Shown: positions 12,516-27,300 of the stretch, piece after piece
Layout of the letters: every line of letters begins with the position of its first letter
How positions within the stretch are numbered: position 1 is the stretch's first letter
Source of the DNA: Dicaeum eximium
Lineage: Eukaryota; Chordata; Aves; Passeriformes; Dicaeidae
DNA: 64,000 bases
NCBI GenBank assembly: GCA_013396995.1
Contig: VWZP01002663.1
Coordinates: 618,957-682,956 of the forward strand
Direction: 5' to 3'
The notes under the pieces: model-generated
The model's input: the letters and a program-made list of their open reading frames with translations, nothing else
Told to the model about the DNA's origin: nothing
Database searches by the model: none
Position numbers and translations under genes: made by a program

Positions 12516-15500
12516 AGCCTTTGACTGCCTTTGAAGTGAGACCTGCCTGGGATGAGAGCATCAAAACACATTCCGCAGGCATGGCGCAGCAGCCCCTTGA
12601 GGGAAGGCACACTGTGCCATCTGCTGTCTCCAGCACAGCAGAGGCATGCCGGTCATTCTCGGCAAGCAGAAATGTTGGCATGGAGCAGGGAGTCATAATA
12701 CTTTCAGTCTGTTAGCAGAGCTTTCTTCATTCTTTAAGAAAATCCGTCCTTTTGGTTTCTTGCCTTAACCTGTTGGGAATCATAACTGAGCCTGTCTTTA
12801 TTTAAAAACTCCTTTTTCTGCTGAAGGAGCATATTTCTTAAAGACTGGGCTCAAAGGATCTCATTGATAAGCTGCTGAGCTTCCAAAAAGACTCATGATG
12901 AAGTCCTTGTGGGACATACATTCCAAAGACCTGACGTGAAAGATACCATTTTCTTTTACTATGAATAAAGGTTACAGAAAATGGCTCTAACAGTGAGTAG
13001 AGTGCAAACAAATAAATTATATGCAAAAAATTCCTAGCAATATAGTTATTCGGTAGTTTTGTATGAAAACATATTATCTTTACTAGCTGTAAAAGCAAAA
13101 TTAGAATCATCTGCAGGATTTTTTAGTAATTCACTTAATTTCCTGTTTTCTGAGTTATTTGACTTCTAGTGCATGATTGTTAAGACAGGGGCTGAAAGCA
13201 TCAACTGCTTTTCTTTGAAGATGATACAAGAAACTCAGGAAACTTAAGTTTCAAAAGATTAGCCAGTTCATAAGAGGAATATATTTTACCAAGTCCATGT
13301 GTATTCCAAATAGTGAACTGACTCTTAGTTTAGCTGCAGTGACCAGCAGCTTTCATCTGTTTTTATAAAAGGAGAAATAATGTTTTTCCCATATGTTGAG
13401 GACCTGGAAAAAAAGGTATGTGTAAGATGGTTGTGTAACAGTGACAGAGTCCTCAAAAGATCCTCAAAAACACACAATGAAAAGGCAGCAGCATGAACGG
13501 GTGACATGAAAAAATAAATCCTCATGAAAGATGTGGAAATATTCATACAGATTCCTCTTAAAGGCTAGATGCAGAAGAGATGAATGGTAGTGCCCGTAAT
13601 GCACACGCCTTTATTCTCGTGCCACCTGCTCCCAGGCCCCATGACACCACCCTGTGATCCCCAAGTGTCCAGGTTAGGATCAAGGGCATGAGTGCCATCC
13701 CTCAGAGGTGATTCAAGCTTCCCCCTAGACACACAACAGATTCAGCAGCCAACGCCTCTAAGCAAAGTCTTTCAGAGGCTAAATTCTGAAATTATGGCTT
13801 GTTACCACCCCTGGATGTGAAGGGAATGCCCTGGCTGCCCTATTCAAGAAACACCAAACTCCTGCACAGGCTGCTCCTTTGCTCCTGGGGAAGAAAAGCA
13901 GCCAAGTAAGGGAAGAGAAAGGCACCTCAGAGAAAAGCTTTTATCTGACTTCAAAGGCAAGATCTTCAGAGAGCTATGGATTAATGAGCTTATTAGCAAA
14001 CAAGTTCCATGTTTCTACAGATAATAGCCATATCTGATTTCTGGCACTAAAACCTTTTGATTCTTCCCATATTTGCAGTCCAGATCCTTTGAGCTATCTA
14101 CTTCCAGGACCAAGCTGCAGCCATATGGCTGAAATGCAGCCCTGGTGCATGCAGATGAAGTGCAGTTCCATGACAAATGGGCCAGGGAGGAAGCAAGTGT
14201 CTCAGGGCTCAACACCCAGAAGAGATGCTGCAACCATCCAGTCCAAGCTTTTCTAAAACTTAGGCCAGAAATGCATCCTGAATTCATTTCAGCTTACGTT
14301 GGAGCAGACCAGTTGGAAAAGTAGCCCTCTTCATTTTCCATTTTCATTTTCCTTTTCATTTTCCAAAGTTTCCACAGAGGCAGAATTCCTGCAGTTCTTT
14401 ACTAGAAGGCATTTTCTGATCTGTTAATCATTCCTAGTTCCGCTCTGCCTCTAATTCACCAGCACCCTTTTTGGACTGTGGGCATCAGAAACCATCTGAG
14501 CACTTTGGAATTTGCACTGATGTCAGAGGCAGACACGGCAACTTCTTTGCAGCTGGATGCAGGCCCATTTTCACTACATCCTTCAGCTGTTGTGGCCCCC
14601 CATGTCCCACAGAGACCTCACAATTCGCTATCTGCCATGAATCCTCACTCTCCTTCAAACTACTGAGCCCAGTTCTCTTATTGTGCAAACATTCACGATG
14701 CTTTGTGGTCTTCAATGGATGATTTGCCATTTAGCTGTATTCAAATGTACTCTGTTTGCTTACCCCACACAGTCAGCCTGTCTAGGTTCCACATGGTTAT
14801 ATCTTTATTTTGCACTCCTTCGCATTCAGGGGTATTTTTACCATCTGTGCTGCTAACAGGCAGTGTGATAGAAAAGAAAAAGAATATTGGTTATTCGGTC
14901 CAGGAACAGCAGGAAGGGTGACTACTCTTCAGCATCCTCCTTTCCTTTTCTCTCTCTTGTGGCTGCTGCCATTTTGGCTGAGCATAAGGACTGTTACAAA
15001 AGAGGACAGTGCATAGTAACGCAGACGAAGAAGGAGTGCTTTGGTTTACAGTGTCTGTGGAGTCTGCTCGAGAGCCTCACCTCAGTGCTCACCCCACACA
15101 GTCCATGGCAGGCAGGGCAGGACGCAGAGGTGACCGCCTTACATGGCTGATACGTTCGAGCTTCCCGGCAGGCGCACGGGAACAAGCTCTAAGCTGGCTA
15201 TCCGGTTATCCCAGCCATGGGGTCTCACCACAGCCCGGTGGCCCAGCCTCTTCCCTGAGCCCCAGCTGTCCTGACTGCTGTGCCAATGGCATCCAAGCCC
15301 ACCTCTGCAACTGGCATGGCCCCTGCTGGGTGCTATGTACTCAAAGGCCACTCTGGATTCAGTAATGCTTAGCTTTTTAAGGCACTTTTTAAGAACGCCT
15401 TCCAGAATTAAAGTTTGCAAAGTATACCTCAGTGTTTTCTCTCATTTGCCTTTTGACTACCAAAGGGAATTAATTAGTATCAGCATGAGTGCAAGAACTG

Positions 15501-17395
15501 CAGGAAGCAGAACAAGCTATATGAACTTTCCTGAGTCTATTCAGCTCCCAGAGAGTTCTCATCAAACTTCATCCAAATGTCATCCTTGGTTTGCTTCTTT
15601 CAGAAACCTACTGCCTGTGTGTTTAAAATGATCCTGTGGATGTACTGTTCATCTGAGCTAATTAAACCTGTAGACTAACAGGCACATTTTTCTTCTTTTT
15701 CTTTCTACAAATGCTGGAGATGCTGTATGTGTAAAGATGAATGATATATTTCGGGGTTAAACTATGACAGCTTTATGTGCAATAAAAGGGATGCTTCTGA
15801 GCTGGTACTGCTTATTGCAGAACTGATTTTAAGTTTTCTTTTTTATTTTGATGTTTCAATAATAACCTAATAATTTTAATCCCAGGAAGGAGGAATATTT
15901 AACATTCTCATCTTTTAAAATAGCTTCACTCTTATATAAAAGTTAATATTAAGTAAGTTAATGTTATAATTTGATTTATTAACTCTTTCAAGTATTTTTT
16001 GGCCAGCTCCTGATAAAACTTTTTAAATTAAAATATTTTGTTATAATATTTGAAGAATGATGGTTAGGAATTTATTCTATATCTGCCTTTTGAACCTATG
16101 GTGATTTGCTAACTAAATCTATGACTTTGAAAATTTGCTTTTTAGTCTGTGTAATGGGCTATTAAGCAAACAAAACAATGGAGAAATCTAGTCTGGAACA
16201 TGTCACTGTATGACCCATTCTAATTTTTTTATTGTTGTTACTACATCCATAACATATTAAAAATTGCAAGAATTGGGAAGGAAATACATGCAAAACTATT
16301 TTAACAGGCAAACCTAGAATGATGCACAGCCACATTTCTGTCAAGATTTAAAAACAGTGTTTTTCAATTTTTCTTGTGTTTTGGTATTGGTTCATCTGTG
16401 ATCTAGAATTTGCCCTGTTAACTGGAACCCCTTTTGAAATCACAAGTGCTATTCTCTGCTTGAATCAACAAAGGCTGTTCCCATGGTGTGCATTAAGACC
16501 CTGTTGGAATGAAATGTTTGCGTGGCAAACTAGATTTATAGACAGATGGATAAGACAGGCAAATAGATGAATTAGACAGAGATCCAGTCCCAGCTGAGAT
16601 TTGTTGAATCAATATTAAAATAGCTGTGTTAAACCACAAGGCTTTTACATTGGGTATATTGACAGCAGCTAATGAGTAGAGAACAAGAACAAGCTTCTTC
16701 CAAAGCAAGGTAATGGGACAGCTTTTTCATTTATGATCTTAGTAAGCCAAGGGCATAATGCAAAGAAAATTCCATTGCTCCTTATGCTAAGAGGAACTCC
16801 CGTAATTAGCACAGGCCTTCCTCATCCCCTGGCTGGAAGGCAAGGGAGGGGGGTGTTGAAAGACCAATCTTGAGGCAGATGAAGCTGCTTAGCACTAGCT
16901 CTTGGAGGGGTACTCTTTGCCATGTAATGACTCTGAGACTACTACTAGCCCTTATTGCATTAACACCTAAAATATCTGCAGGGCTGGGGTCCTTTCAAAG
17001 TATTACAAAAAGCTGTGCAGAATTCCAGTCCCTGGGACTGATGGCTCATTTTCCTTGCATTTAAGGGGAACTTTATTTTTTGTGCAAGTAGGGGCTGCAG
17101 CATACCTTCCCACGTCAATCCTTGTGTGTCCCTTGTAGTACAAAACTCAGGTAGGAAAGCATTGCCTGAGAGGTGATCTCTAAGGCAGGCAAAACCTGCC
17201 ATAATGGGATATAATGAGAAATAATGGGATCAGTGGTCGTGCTAAGATAGAACAGCTAAAGAGCAGGAGAAGAAGCAGTAGATATCTGAACATGAGTTTA
17301 AACCACTAGCAATACTTCTGCATTGATCATAAGCCTGTGAGGAGATGTTCCATTAGCAAAGATTCAAACCTCACATAACATTTTTCTAGGGTTAA

Positions 17396-17431
17396 AACAG
17401 ACAAACAAACAAACAAACCAAAACAAAACCC
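17396..17431. repeat. (CAAA)n simple repeat
   Basis: Short tandem CAAA tract with CCAAAA interruptions, similar in make-up to the tract at 1.74 kb. Confidence 0.85.
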
Positions 17432-18900
17432 AAACTACTGAGAAGACATGGGTCTTAAGGACCAGCTTTCTGCATAGGGGGATGTACAAACAAAATTTGT
17501 TATCAATCAATTTTATCACATAAATCCAACACTTGTAAAATGATTCCCTTCTTTCCTGTTCCTCATGAATACAAACCACATTTTTAAAAAGTGGAGGAAC
17601 ACTGCTATTTAGATTCTCTGAAAACACCTGGTGGTGCTCAGAAGCCTCTGTGTCAGTTAACCCACTTTATAGCTGGATTAATTCTAAGAAAAAAATAGCA
17701 TCTTCCACAGCTATTGTTGAACCCCTGAGGAGTTGGGTGGAAGTGAGGAATATTAAAATTAAATTGCTTCCTGTGTTATCATCTGGCTGTACCTTCCAAA
17801 GAGATAGGTGTCTTGAGTCCCCAGTTCTGGCTCAGTGATGAGGCTGAAAGTTTCTTGATCTGGGCTTAAGCCTTCAGTCATCTGGAAATCAGTCCTGCCA
17901 TGTATTGTAGCATCAGTGTAGTCTTGCTATATCCACCTTTATGCATAGCCAGGAAATGGGTCTGGATCTGGAAAAGCAAAAGGCAGACCAGCTCACCCTA
18001 TGTACAACTACCACACAGGAGAAGTGGATCTCTGAGGTCAGGCTGTTTTGAATAGCCAAGCCTGGAGTGGGTGAGTATTTAGACCAAGCTATGAGCACTA
18101 GCTATCAACAGCTGCCAGGTTTGAGACTCCTCTGCATTACACAGCTTGGAGGTAGTAGGGCTGGCAGAGGCTGGGGTCTCCACATTCAGCTGTTCTCAAG
18201 ATTTACTGCTACTTCAGGGGTGTATTGATGCTGCTACAACAGGGGCTCATCACCAGCCCCTCATGCTTTGTGAAATGCTGGGATCCTACCAGACTGCTCA
18301 GATCTGGTTTCATTCTACCAGGGTAGAATTGATATGGATAGGCTCTTGAAAAGCTTCACTTAGTTTATCATGTCAGACTTAGCCCTTGTATCACCTCCAA
18401 GAAGTTCAGAGCTACTGCAGGTTCTGTAAACTCTGCACCTGACAGCAGATGAAATATAAAGGTATTTGGACAATATGGGAGAAAATGTTGAACTGCTGTT
18501 GACTTTGTCCAAGTGGCTTACTTGGGGCTTCATCTAGTCCAGAAGCAATGCCAAGTGGAAATTCCAGAAGAAAGGGCATGAACTTCCTTTTTGGAGGCAT
18601 CTTGAATATGCAACAACTCTCTCATGCTATTTTTTTTGGCTTATTTAATTCTGAGAACACTCTAGAGACACAGTGATGTCAAATGAAGTAGAGCACATAC
18701 AGCCTGTGAGAAATCCTAGTACAACAGGGTAGCACACTGCCCAGTGTAGGCAACATTTTGTAGGTGTGTGTCTTCTTACACTCACAATTTCTTAAGCATG
18801 GGGTCATGGAGCAGCCAGCTACCTCAGGAGGTGATAATGCTTAAATGCTGAGGTAGATAGGAGAGTCATACAGTCATGGCAACTGGGAAGGCTCTAAATC

Positions 18901-18940
18901 TAAAATATAATAGATAAAATATAATAGATAAAATATAATG
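18901..18940. repeat. 14-bp AT-rich tandem repeat
   Basis: The unit 'ataatagataaaat' is repeated nearly three times head to tail. Confidence 0.85.
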
Positions 18941-20379
18941 TTTGTCACCATCTCTTCTAATTTATCTTTCAATGGAGGGTTTAACAACGTGAGAAGTAAT
19001 CAGAAGTAAATATGGAGGTTTTCTCCATCTGCTTATATTTTAAATCCACAGTTGGTCAAGCCTAGCACAATGAATTTGCAACTGGTTTTACTCTCTGCTA
19101 TGTACAGTACAAGACATTTAGACCCCTGGGGAGGTTTACAGGTAGAGGAAGGGAAATTGCCATAGCACTGATCCCCAGATCCCACTGTGCTACTGCAGGG
19201 CACTAACCCCAAAGCTTCCAGAGTGTTTTCTGGCAATGAAGACAGAGCAGCTCTGCTGCAGGAGCAGATGGGAAGCTCTGGGCTGGGGAAGATGTGTAGC
19301 AAAAGGGCTGAACCCTAGCCAGGCAGGACAGGACACCAGCAGGAGATCTGCCACCCCGTCTTTATTTGCTGCTGAAGGACTCACATCGTCACCATTTATA
19401 AATTCTCTGCAGCTGTACCCAAAGTAATCCTAACCTGGAAAAGAAGAACATTTTTCTTTCCTTAGCTGAATGTCCCATTAAATTAACCAGACTGGAAAGA
19501 GAGATTTATCCTAGTGAATACTGGCCCATAGTTCTGTCAGAGAAACTAAGGGTTTATGCAATGGCATATACTTAAGATCACCTTATGAAAACACTTAGAT
19601 TGCATTTTCAGCTAATATTAACCTTCCAAAATTAAAAAAAATTGCTGATGTTTGAGAAGTTTGGTGTTTTTGTGGCAGGGACACAACTGAATTCCTTTAT
19701 TCAGAAGGAAGCAAAGTTTGTCAGAATATATTGCATACTTATACAACAATCAGGTCTGTTCAGATAACACATCTGTTTTTTCAGACACTGGCAGAAATGC
19801 CATCATAAAAGCAATATTTTGTTCCCAGAATCACTAGAAAATGAAAAGAAAAAAAGCAAACCAAAAACCCAACTAAGCTAGTCACTGTCTCCACCTGGAG
19901 GCAAAAGGCTGTCTGAAATAACAGTTTGTCCCATGAAGAAGAGACCATGTAGACAACATGGAAATTCAAAATATTTGCCAAAAACCCCTGAAAAGCCAGG
20001 TATTGTCAGCTTGAGGAGTAGTTTCAGGGCTTATTTTTTCTTGTCTGAAACATGAATGTAAGAAAAGCACTACTGCTATTTAAATAACAAGTGTTAACTT
20101 CTAATTGCTCTGACATATCTCTGGTTTCCAAAGACTGCAGTAGGAATATGGTATCTGTATTCCTCAAGAAGCTGTTTTCCTTGTTGATAACAAAATCTTC
20201 CTCTACTTCTTTCCTCAATGGTTTCTCTTCCCTCTCTTTTTTAATCCACAGGATCATGCAAGAGATCTTTATCACTTCACATCAGAGCACAGTTAGTCTG
20301 AAGTGAGTTTCAGCTGGGGCTGCCAGGAGCATGTGCCAAGTGACTGCTTACTGATACTGTGGACCAAAACTCCCTACCA

Positions 20380-20403
20380 AAAAAAGAAAGAAGAAAAAAA
20401 AAN
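20380..20403. repeat. A-rich tract with undetermined base
   Basis: Purine run (A with scattered G) ending in one N at 20403. The N probably marks uncertain homopolymer length in the assembly. Confidence 0.8.
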
Positions 20404-23400
20404 TTAAGCTCACAGATTATTGTTAAATGCTTCTTTGATACCAGGTCATGTTTCTCTCTGTGGAAAAGGGTGACTGGGCTCCTGTTTAATTTCTCAGAAG
20501 AGGTCCAATATGGGAAGATGGAGATCTCTGCTCAGTCAGTCAGAACAGCAATTGCTGAAGAGAATCAGGTAAAATAAAATGTGCTTAAACTCCCAACCTG
20601 ACAGCCATGAAATACATCCTCCTGCAAGTCAAAGTGTGACCCAAGCTTCTCTGATACTGCTGGGCAGTCCAGATGGTGAGGCAGAGCCCTTCTATGAGCC
20701 ATGAACATTCTGGGCACAGCCAGTAAATTCAATAGAGAGTTAGATCAGTACTTGGGTGAACTGGAGCTTTCCTGGAAACGGCTCAGAAAAAGACTAATCT
20801 GATTCTGAGTCAGGAAGATATGCTGTCCCTAAAGAGAAGATGTCACATGCTGCCTTGCTTTCTATGCCCTCTCAGAGGCCCTGGGGACCTCACCAGCAGA
20901 CACAGGGAAGACAGTGTTCTCAAATGTAATATAAAACTTGCCTTGGTTTGTTTTTTATCCCTGTACTATCAGGAGGTGGTTTGTCTTTTCCATTTGCCTC
21001 TGTTGAACATTACAGGGAGGAAACTAGGAAGACAATGGAGCACAATAGAGAGAGGGGTTACAAACAATTTTTTATCTCTCAGGAGGAATACTACTGTGCA
21101 AAAATGTGTGAAACTAGTGAATTTTAGCCAGCAGTTTCATAGAGAAAAAAAAATCAGAATGACAGAGCTTGTCATACTGGTTTTGAAATGCTAAGAGTCA
21201 GGGAGGGCTGGTCATATCTCTGGAGGAACAGTCATGCAAACAAGAGGCTTGGTCTCATGGAGGTGCACTGGTGTGCATCGGCTGTGTAGCCTGGAACTGC
21301 AGCAGGAAGGACTCCAGTGTGTCACAGCCTGGAATGTAGCTCTGTGCACAGCTCCAGTCTGTGGTCAAACAGTGAGGCTTGATCATCCTCTACCTGCCAG
21401 TCACTTAACCATGCCTCAGATTCCCACTCTACATGCATGCATCTCGTGGCTTTCAGCCCCACTGAGAGGTTGGAATGGGGCTTCCAGGGTGTGAACACTG
21501 GCTGTGCAAGCTACCATGGGTGTCATCTAGATATCTCCACTGTCAATTGGAGATGAAAATTAGAACAGAGGTGAGATAAAGCTGAGATAGTATATCCCTG
21601 CATCAGGAAGGAAGTCATCTGTGTACTCAGCACCATCTCAGAGAGTTAGCAGGCTGGACATGGACATGCTGACCCAGAAGTTTCATCATGTGGATATTCC
21701 ACTGCTGTCATGAAGACAGTATCTGAGCCTATGTTCAGCACTTCAGTGTGGGGAAAGCCCAGGTTCATTTTGGTCTTTGTGGTTCCCAGGGAGGAATGTG
21801 ATGAGTGTTATGCCAAAGGATGCCCAGTGTGATGAGTATTTGGATGAGAGTTACACTTTGAAATAGTTCTGTTATGGGGTCACTCCCACCTGCAAGAATT
21901 GCTCCAGGAAAAGGAAAAGTTCAGTGTTTAGTAAGTGCCAGAGAATGGCTGATTAAGGAGCTCTGTGCTGCCTTTTGGACATCATGTTACACGTGTCCAG
22001 CCATGGCTGCCACACACAGACACCCCCAACAGTGCTGCCCCAAGGCAGTGCCTACACCTGGCCTCTCTCCAGACCGAGAGCTGTTGGAGCTTCAAACTGT
22101 TGCAGCTGGGCTGTACCCGTGCAAGGTAGTAAAATTTATGTCAGTGGCAAACACCCCATCACTTGTCACGCCTCTCAAATGAAGCAGGACAGTGTTTGGG
22201 TGCCAGTCCTCCAAGGGTGACGTGCATGCTGCAGCTTGTGACGGCACTGGCTGACTAAGCAAAGTCCGCTTCAAAAGAACATAGCTGGAGTGTGCTACAA
22301 GCAGTGCTGGTTTTGACATGAGGCATTAAGGAGAAGTCCTCACTGCTTACTGCTATTCCCATTTCAGGAGTGCCTTTGTGTAGGAGTGAGTGTCTAGTAA
22401 GTCTTTTGCATCAGGATGCTAGCTTGGATTTGCTGGATGGATTCCAATCCAGACAGTTACCATCTATCTCTGCAAATTTTCCATGCTGTTTCAGTTGGCT
22501 ACAGAATGATTTTTCATTTCATGTTCAAATCTGACTTTAATAGTTACTTCATACACTTGAACAATTCCTTTATTTCACACCCAGTGGTGGGTGGAGGGAT
22601 GTTAAGTAGCATATACTTGGATCCACTTCAGTGGAAGCTATTACCATCACTACCAGGGTTGCAATGATGAATAAATCCACGCTGAAGGGAGCAAACCAGC
22701 AAAACTGGAGAATATTTCATTGTAAAACCTACTGTGGGGCTTAGAGTACTCTACTCAATATACCAGCAGCTCATGACAGAAATCTATAGTAATTCCAACA
22801 CCTTACTAAGTGTTTAGTTCTTCAAAAGGTTATTTGTGCTTATGTTAACCCTAAGAAATTTTATCTCTCTTCACTGAAAACAATCTAAGTCTCTGCAACA
22901 CTGGCCAAACTCTATCCTAGATGCCTGCAGTTTTACTGACACTCCAAGAGGACTGACTCCTTCTTGGCTATTCAAATTCCCTCACTTCCCAAGTAAACTT
23001 TGTTCTTCTCTTATATTCCAGTTGTTGGAATTGTTTTGTCACCCTCTGCTCAAAACTGCATTTATCCTTTTCCTCCCACTTTTCACAACTGTCAGGATTA
23101 TCATCTTAGCAATGTGCAATGTAGATCCTTGAGATCTGATGTCATCTTGCTTGGCATATGTTACACACTCAAATAAGCTGTTGTGGTGAATAATGTACCA
23201 TATGTATACCTCCCAGGTTCTCCCAGCATTCTGAGGACTTATCAGTGCTCTAATTGTGTACCACTTAAACCAGGATTTTGTTATGTACAGCTTCCAAGTC
23301 TGGTGTTACCAACAGAAATAAAATCCTCATCTCACCCTCTCTGCTCTGCTCTGCATATGAAAACCCAAAAGAGTTCTGGGAAAAGCCTACTCTTTTGAAG

Positions 23401-24277
23401 ACCTGATCTTTGAAGATGCTGTGGGGAATACTGTGGGGATGCTGTGTGCCAGAGTCTGAGATGCTGCAGACCATGACCTCAAGCCAGGGAGAAAGACAGT
23501 GATCCAGAGTGTCCAGACCAGGCAGAGTGGTACCACAATGTTATTGCTCTAACTGCAGGCCATGCCCAGGCCTTGGGTACTCTTTGAAAAGACCCAGCAG
23601 GGAATGGCCCCCACCTGGAGACAACACAGCAGGCAGACACTCCACCAAAGGGCCCCTTCCCGCTTTTTGCCAGGGCATCCTTAGATGCCTAAGGCTACAG
23701 AGCCTCCCTTCAGCGAGCCCTGAGCACAACTTCCTTGCCCCTGTCACAGCCTGCTCTCATCACTACCACCCTAATTTGATTTAAAAATCCCCATAAGCAG
23801 CCATGGGCAGACACAGGCAATGAGGGAAAAGTCATGGCACTGCTTATGGCAATCCAGACACACACTGTAGCACTGGACTCCTTTTCTGCCTTCTGAAGGA
23901 GCTGTGTAACAGGCAGACCCAGGATGCTTCAAGGGGCTGCAAGGGGCACCACAACTTACGGTGCCAAGTTCCTGCTTAAGTTGTGCCTTTCATTTTAACC
24001 AATGGGGTCTCAAAAATATTCCATTTTCTGAGAAACTTCTATAATGTCCTTTCTTGGAGGAACACAATAATTAGTCCACATAGAGCAGAGGTGTGCAACT
24101 GGTGCTCACAAACAGAAGCCTTGGCTCTAATGAACCATGTTATTTTTCCAGCTTTATTACTTTCTGCATGTATGTTACTGGCATCATATGTATAAGTGAT
24201 TCAAATTTAAAGACTTTTTAGCTGTTAGAGGGAATTGGAGTCTGACCACCATTGTGATATTTGATTTACAGTTTTTA

Positions 24278-24385
24278 ATGATACATTCTGTATTCCTGGA
24301 TCCCTGGAAAAATTTGCACCCTGGGAAAACACCAGGAACAGATGGTTTACTATCCAAATTTTATAAGCAGTTCAAAGAGGACTAG
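24278..24385 (+). mobile_element. Possible ancient L1-superclade LINE RT fragment
   Basis: The frame from 24278 to a stop at 24383 translates to a peptide containing NLHPGKTPGTDGL followed by FYKQFKED. The pattern GK-x-PG-x-DG then FYK-x-F is the early reverse-transcriptase motif of L1/Tx1-type LINEs. Bird CR1 instead carries a 'KAPGPDGI...' type block without the FYK-x-F part. A weak further resemblance (VLKVTAKEL at about 24525-24555) could correspond to the downstream 'YKILAK-L' block, but it is not convincing alone. The left and right limits of the element are not visible. A short match could arise by chance, so this is a candidate only. Confidence 0.4.
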
Positions 24386-27300
24386 GCACCCTGCATGTGC
24401 AAACATTTATAGCACAATCAGCTCCTGTTAGCCACAGCCAAATGTGTCAATTAAGTTAGCAGTAAGTATGGGGAGAAAAGCCTAAGGCAAATACAGTTTT
24501 ATGAACATACTACATTGCCTTGCACAGTACTTAAGGTTACAGCTAAAGAGCTGACACAGATGTGAGAGTTCCATGTCTAGAGCAGAGACTTCAACATTCA
24601 TGTTAGGTTATTCATCAGTACCAGTGGCTAGCAAAATAAATCGTTTGTTTCATTTTATCTTGTGGGTGTGAAAGACTCTTACAGCAGTTTTTTTGTGAGA
24701 AGTACTCTATCTGGAGTGCATTTTGTTGATGCTGATCCCTTAACACAGAGGCAAAAGTAATGAGAAGGTTTTACTTGCTTAATGGTCTTTGGGCAATTGA
24801 AAAGGTATCTTTGGTGGTCTTGCTTTTGTCCAAAAAGAGTTAAACATTATAGATCTGCTTTTTCTTTCTTTGAGTAAGACAGTGTGAGAGAGATTCTGGT
24901 CAAGATTTGCAAAGCTCAAATTGATACAGAAAATTAAAATTCCATCTTTTATAGCTATATCTGAAGTGCAAACCCACAAGAATGTCTGTCTTTATGATTT
25001 CTATGTATCTTTGATTTCTAGCTGTATTTTTTAAGTTTATCAAGAGCTGTGCTTCAGCAGACATCAACCATCAATAGAATATGCAGTCTAATAGTTTTCT
25101 TTCTTGCTTATTTAAAGTGAAAAGTCTAATGAGTGCAGCACACTCTCTTTCTTGCAGGTGAAATATTTCCATAGCTTCCTCTTGATATCTGAAGAAACGA
25201 AAAGCTGTTACAATCAGCATAATGACTCATTTAATAGCTCAAACAGATCTGCTCAGAAATCACTAAGACTCATGAAGTATAAGGAATAAGTTCTGTTCCA
25301 TTAGTCTCTAGGAATAGTGGCTTGGAGGAAAAGATTTCATGTCAAATAAATGCTATTAGCAAGGAGCATCCATGCTATAAATGAAGTTTTAAATTTGGAA
25401 TTTGGAGACAAATAATGTAATGTGCTCTAGGTTCCAAACAGCCTTTGTCACACAACCTTTACACTGCATTTTTAAACTAAGCCACAGGTGTTAGTAGCTA
25501 CAAAATGTCCTCTGGTTAGCTATGGTTAGTGATTCAAGAGTAAAAAAGTCTTTTTTCAGAGTCAGTACTGAAACAGAGTGACACTCTGTTTTACCTTTTA
25601 GGACACAAACCCCAGGACTTGATCAGTTGGCTTCATTTAAATATAATACATCTTAGTTTAATATGTATTGAATTTTAATATGACAGAGAACTTGACTTCT
25701 GGAATCTGAAGAGAATTGAAGTGCATTTGATGCTTGTACTGTGACAGCCAGCATTTCATTTCCTGGAAGAATCTGCAATCACTCTGTTCAAGGTCTGCTG
25801 AGAATTGAGACTAATTGTGATGACAAGGCATCATCAAGTTTGTTACTGCCACAGCAACTAAAGTTCTAGTCTTTTTCCAGAGACCTAAAGACTTTAAAAT
25901 ACATTTTGGAAAAACCCACAACTCTGTCTCATATGTTTGACTCCTCAGGAAGATAGTTTTCACTGAAGAAAGAAGTTTGGAAAGAAAGGAAAACAAAATT
26001 CACTCATGCCTCAACACAGCTAATTTTGTACAAAGAAATTCAAAGGATGAGTATCAAATCATTAGGAAGGAACAAGATAAAAAGCTTCTATCAAAAAATA
26101 ATCAAGAAATAATCTTTGTAGGTTTTTTTTTTTCCCCCACTGTATAATTTTGTCAAAAGCCCCGGGAAATTCTCATTCTTAAATGGTCTGGGGCAAAAAA
26201 TTATTGGTTCTCAACAAAAGGAGAACACATGATTTAGAATATCAACCTGCTTGCTCTTTTGAGGAATCAACCAAAATTTCACTCTCCTTTCTGGTACTCT
26301 GAGTACCTCTCTCTTGTGCCTAAGTATTTGTAAAAGAATGCACTTTTAGCATGAGGTGCTTCAGAACACCTTGGCAAAATCAGGCAGTGGGATTACAGAC
26401 TGCTCTAAGTGATGAACACACTAAGAGGTTCCCATGCAGGATCCTTTCTTTCTCTTCCTGGACATGTTGCTTGCTGCTCCAAGTCTTTCTTTGGCTCCCA
26501 GCTCCCAGAACCCTTCTCCAGCTCTTGTGTTGTGACTTCTGAGGAGCAATATTCAGAACACTCCTTACATTAATACTCAGAATACTCCTTACAGTAATAC
26601 TGTAAGTGTAAAAACTCCTTTGCTTTCACTTTTGATAGATGGATAAAGTGATCCCATCAGCAGCTGGGGTCTCCTTGGCACCTGGGGGTCAGTCTCAAGA
26701 GGTGATACAGCTGCACATCAGGCTGGGATATATCTGAACATTAAAGACTTTTTGTCTTTCTTCAGTGTACAGGTGCATGAGTGAGGAGATACTAAAACAC
26801 AATAAGAAACAATTTATGTAAGTCCTCAATGCATACTGTTTTTTAAGAACAGTATTTTTAGCTTCAGGCCCTAAAAAATAATATTGTCCTTTTAAAAAAG
26901 CTGTCCTAAAGGTTTGCCCCTGATTAGTAATTTTGTTCTGTGAGTTAAACAAGAGAAATGCATACATGTCTTTGCCAAAATACTTAGTTCATTATATCCT
27001 CATTCATATGGCACAGGAGATTCTAGGAAGATATCCTGTTTTCCTTCCAAAAGGCAACATCCTTCCAACATCCACACCAAGCACTGTGCAAGTCATCAGA
27101 AATTTCTTGCACAATTCAGCTAGCGAATAATTGGGAAAGTCCTGGAAAAGGATGAAGAGCAGAGGAGCACAAGCAATACAAGTGCTTGTGTCACATCAAG
27201 CCATCTCATCTGTTCAGTGTTGGTGTTCAACCTGTGAAAGCATTGCAAGCTTCTACAAAAATACACCAGAATAAACTGATTTTGTAAAAACATGGAGAGG

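Larger units (their letters stand above)
7394..24270. other. Long intergenic stretch, no gene recognised
   Basis: About 17 kb without a recognisable exon, RNA gene or full transposon. Visible landmarks are a 91-nt inverted-repeat hairpin at 9.1 kb, a pyrimidine-rich long open frame at 11.8-12.5 kb, (CAAA)n at 17.4 kb, a short AT tandem repeat at 18.9 kb and an A-rich tract with one undetermined base at 20.4 kb. On synteny with mammals, the next gene beyond MTX3 on this side would be CMYA5. I see none of its exons. Confidence 0.5.

Noticed and set aside
20820..21194. 124-codon plus-strand open frame
   Set aside because: No homology recognised, no splice or promoter context, and composition typical of chance frames in this region.
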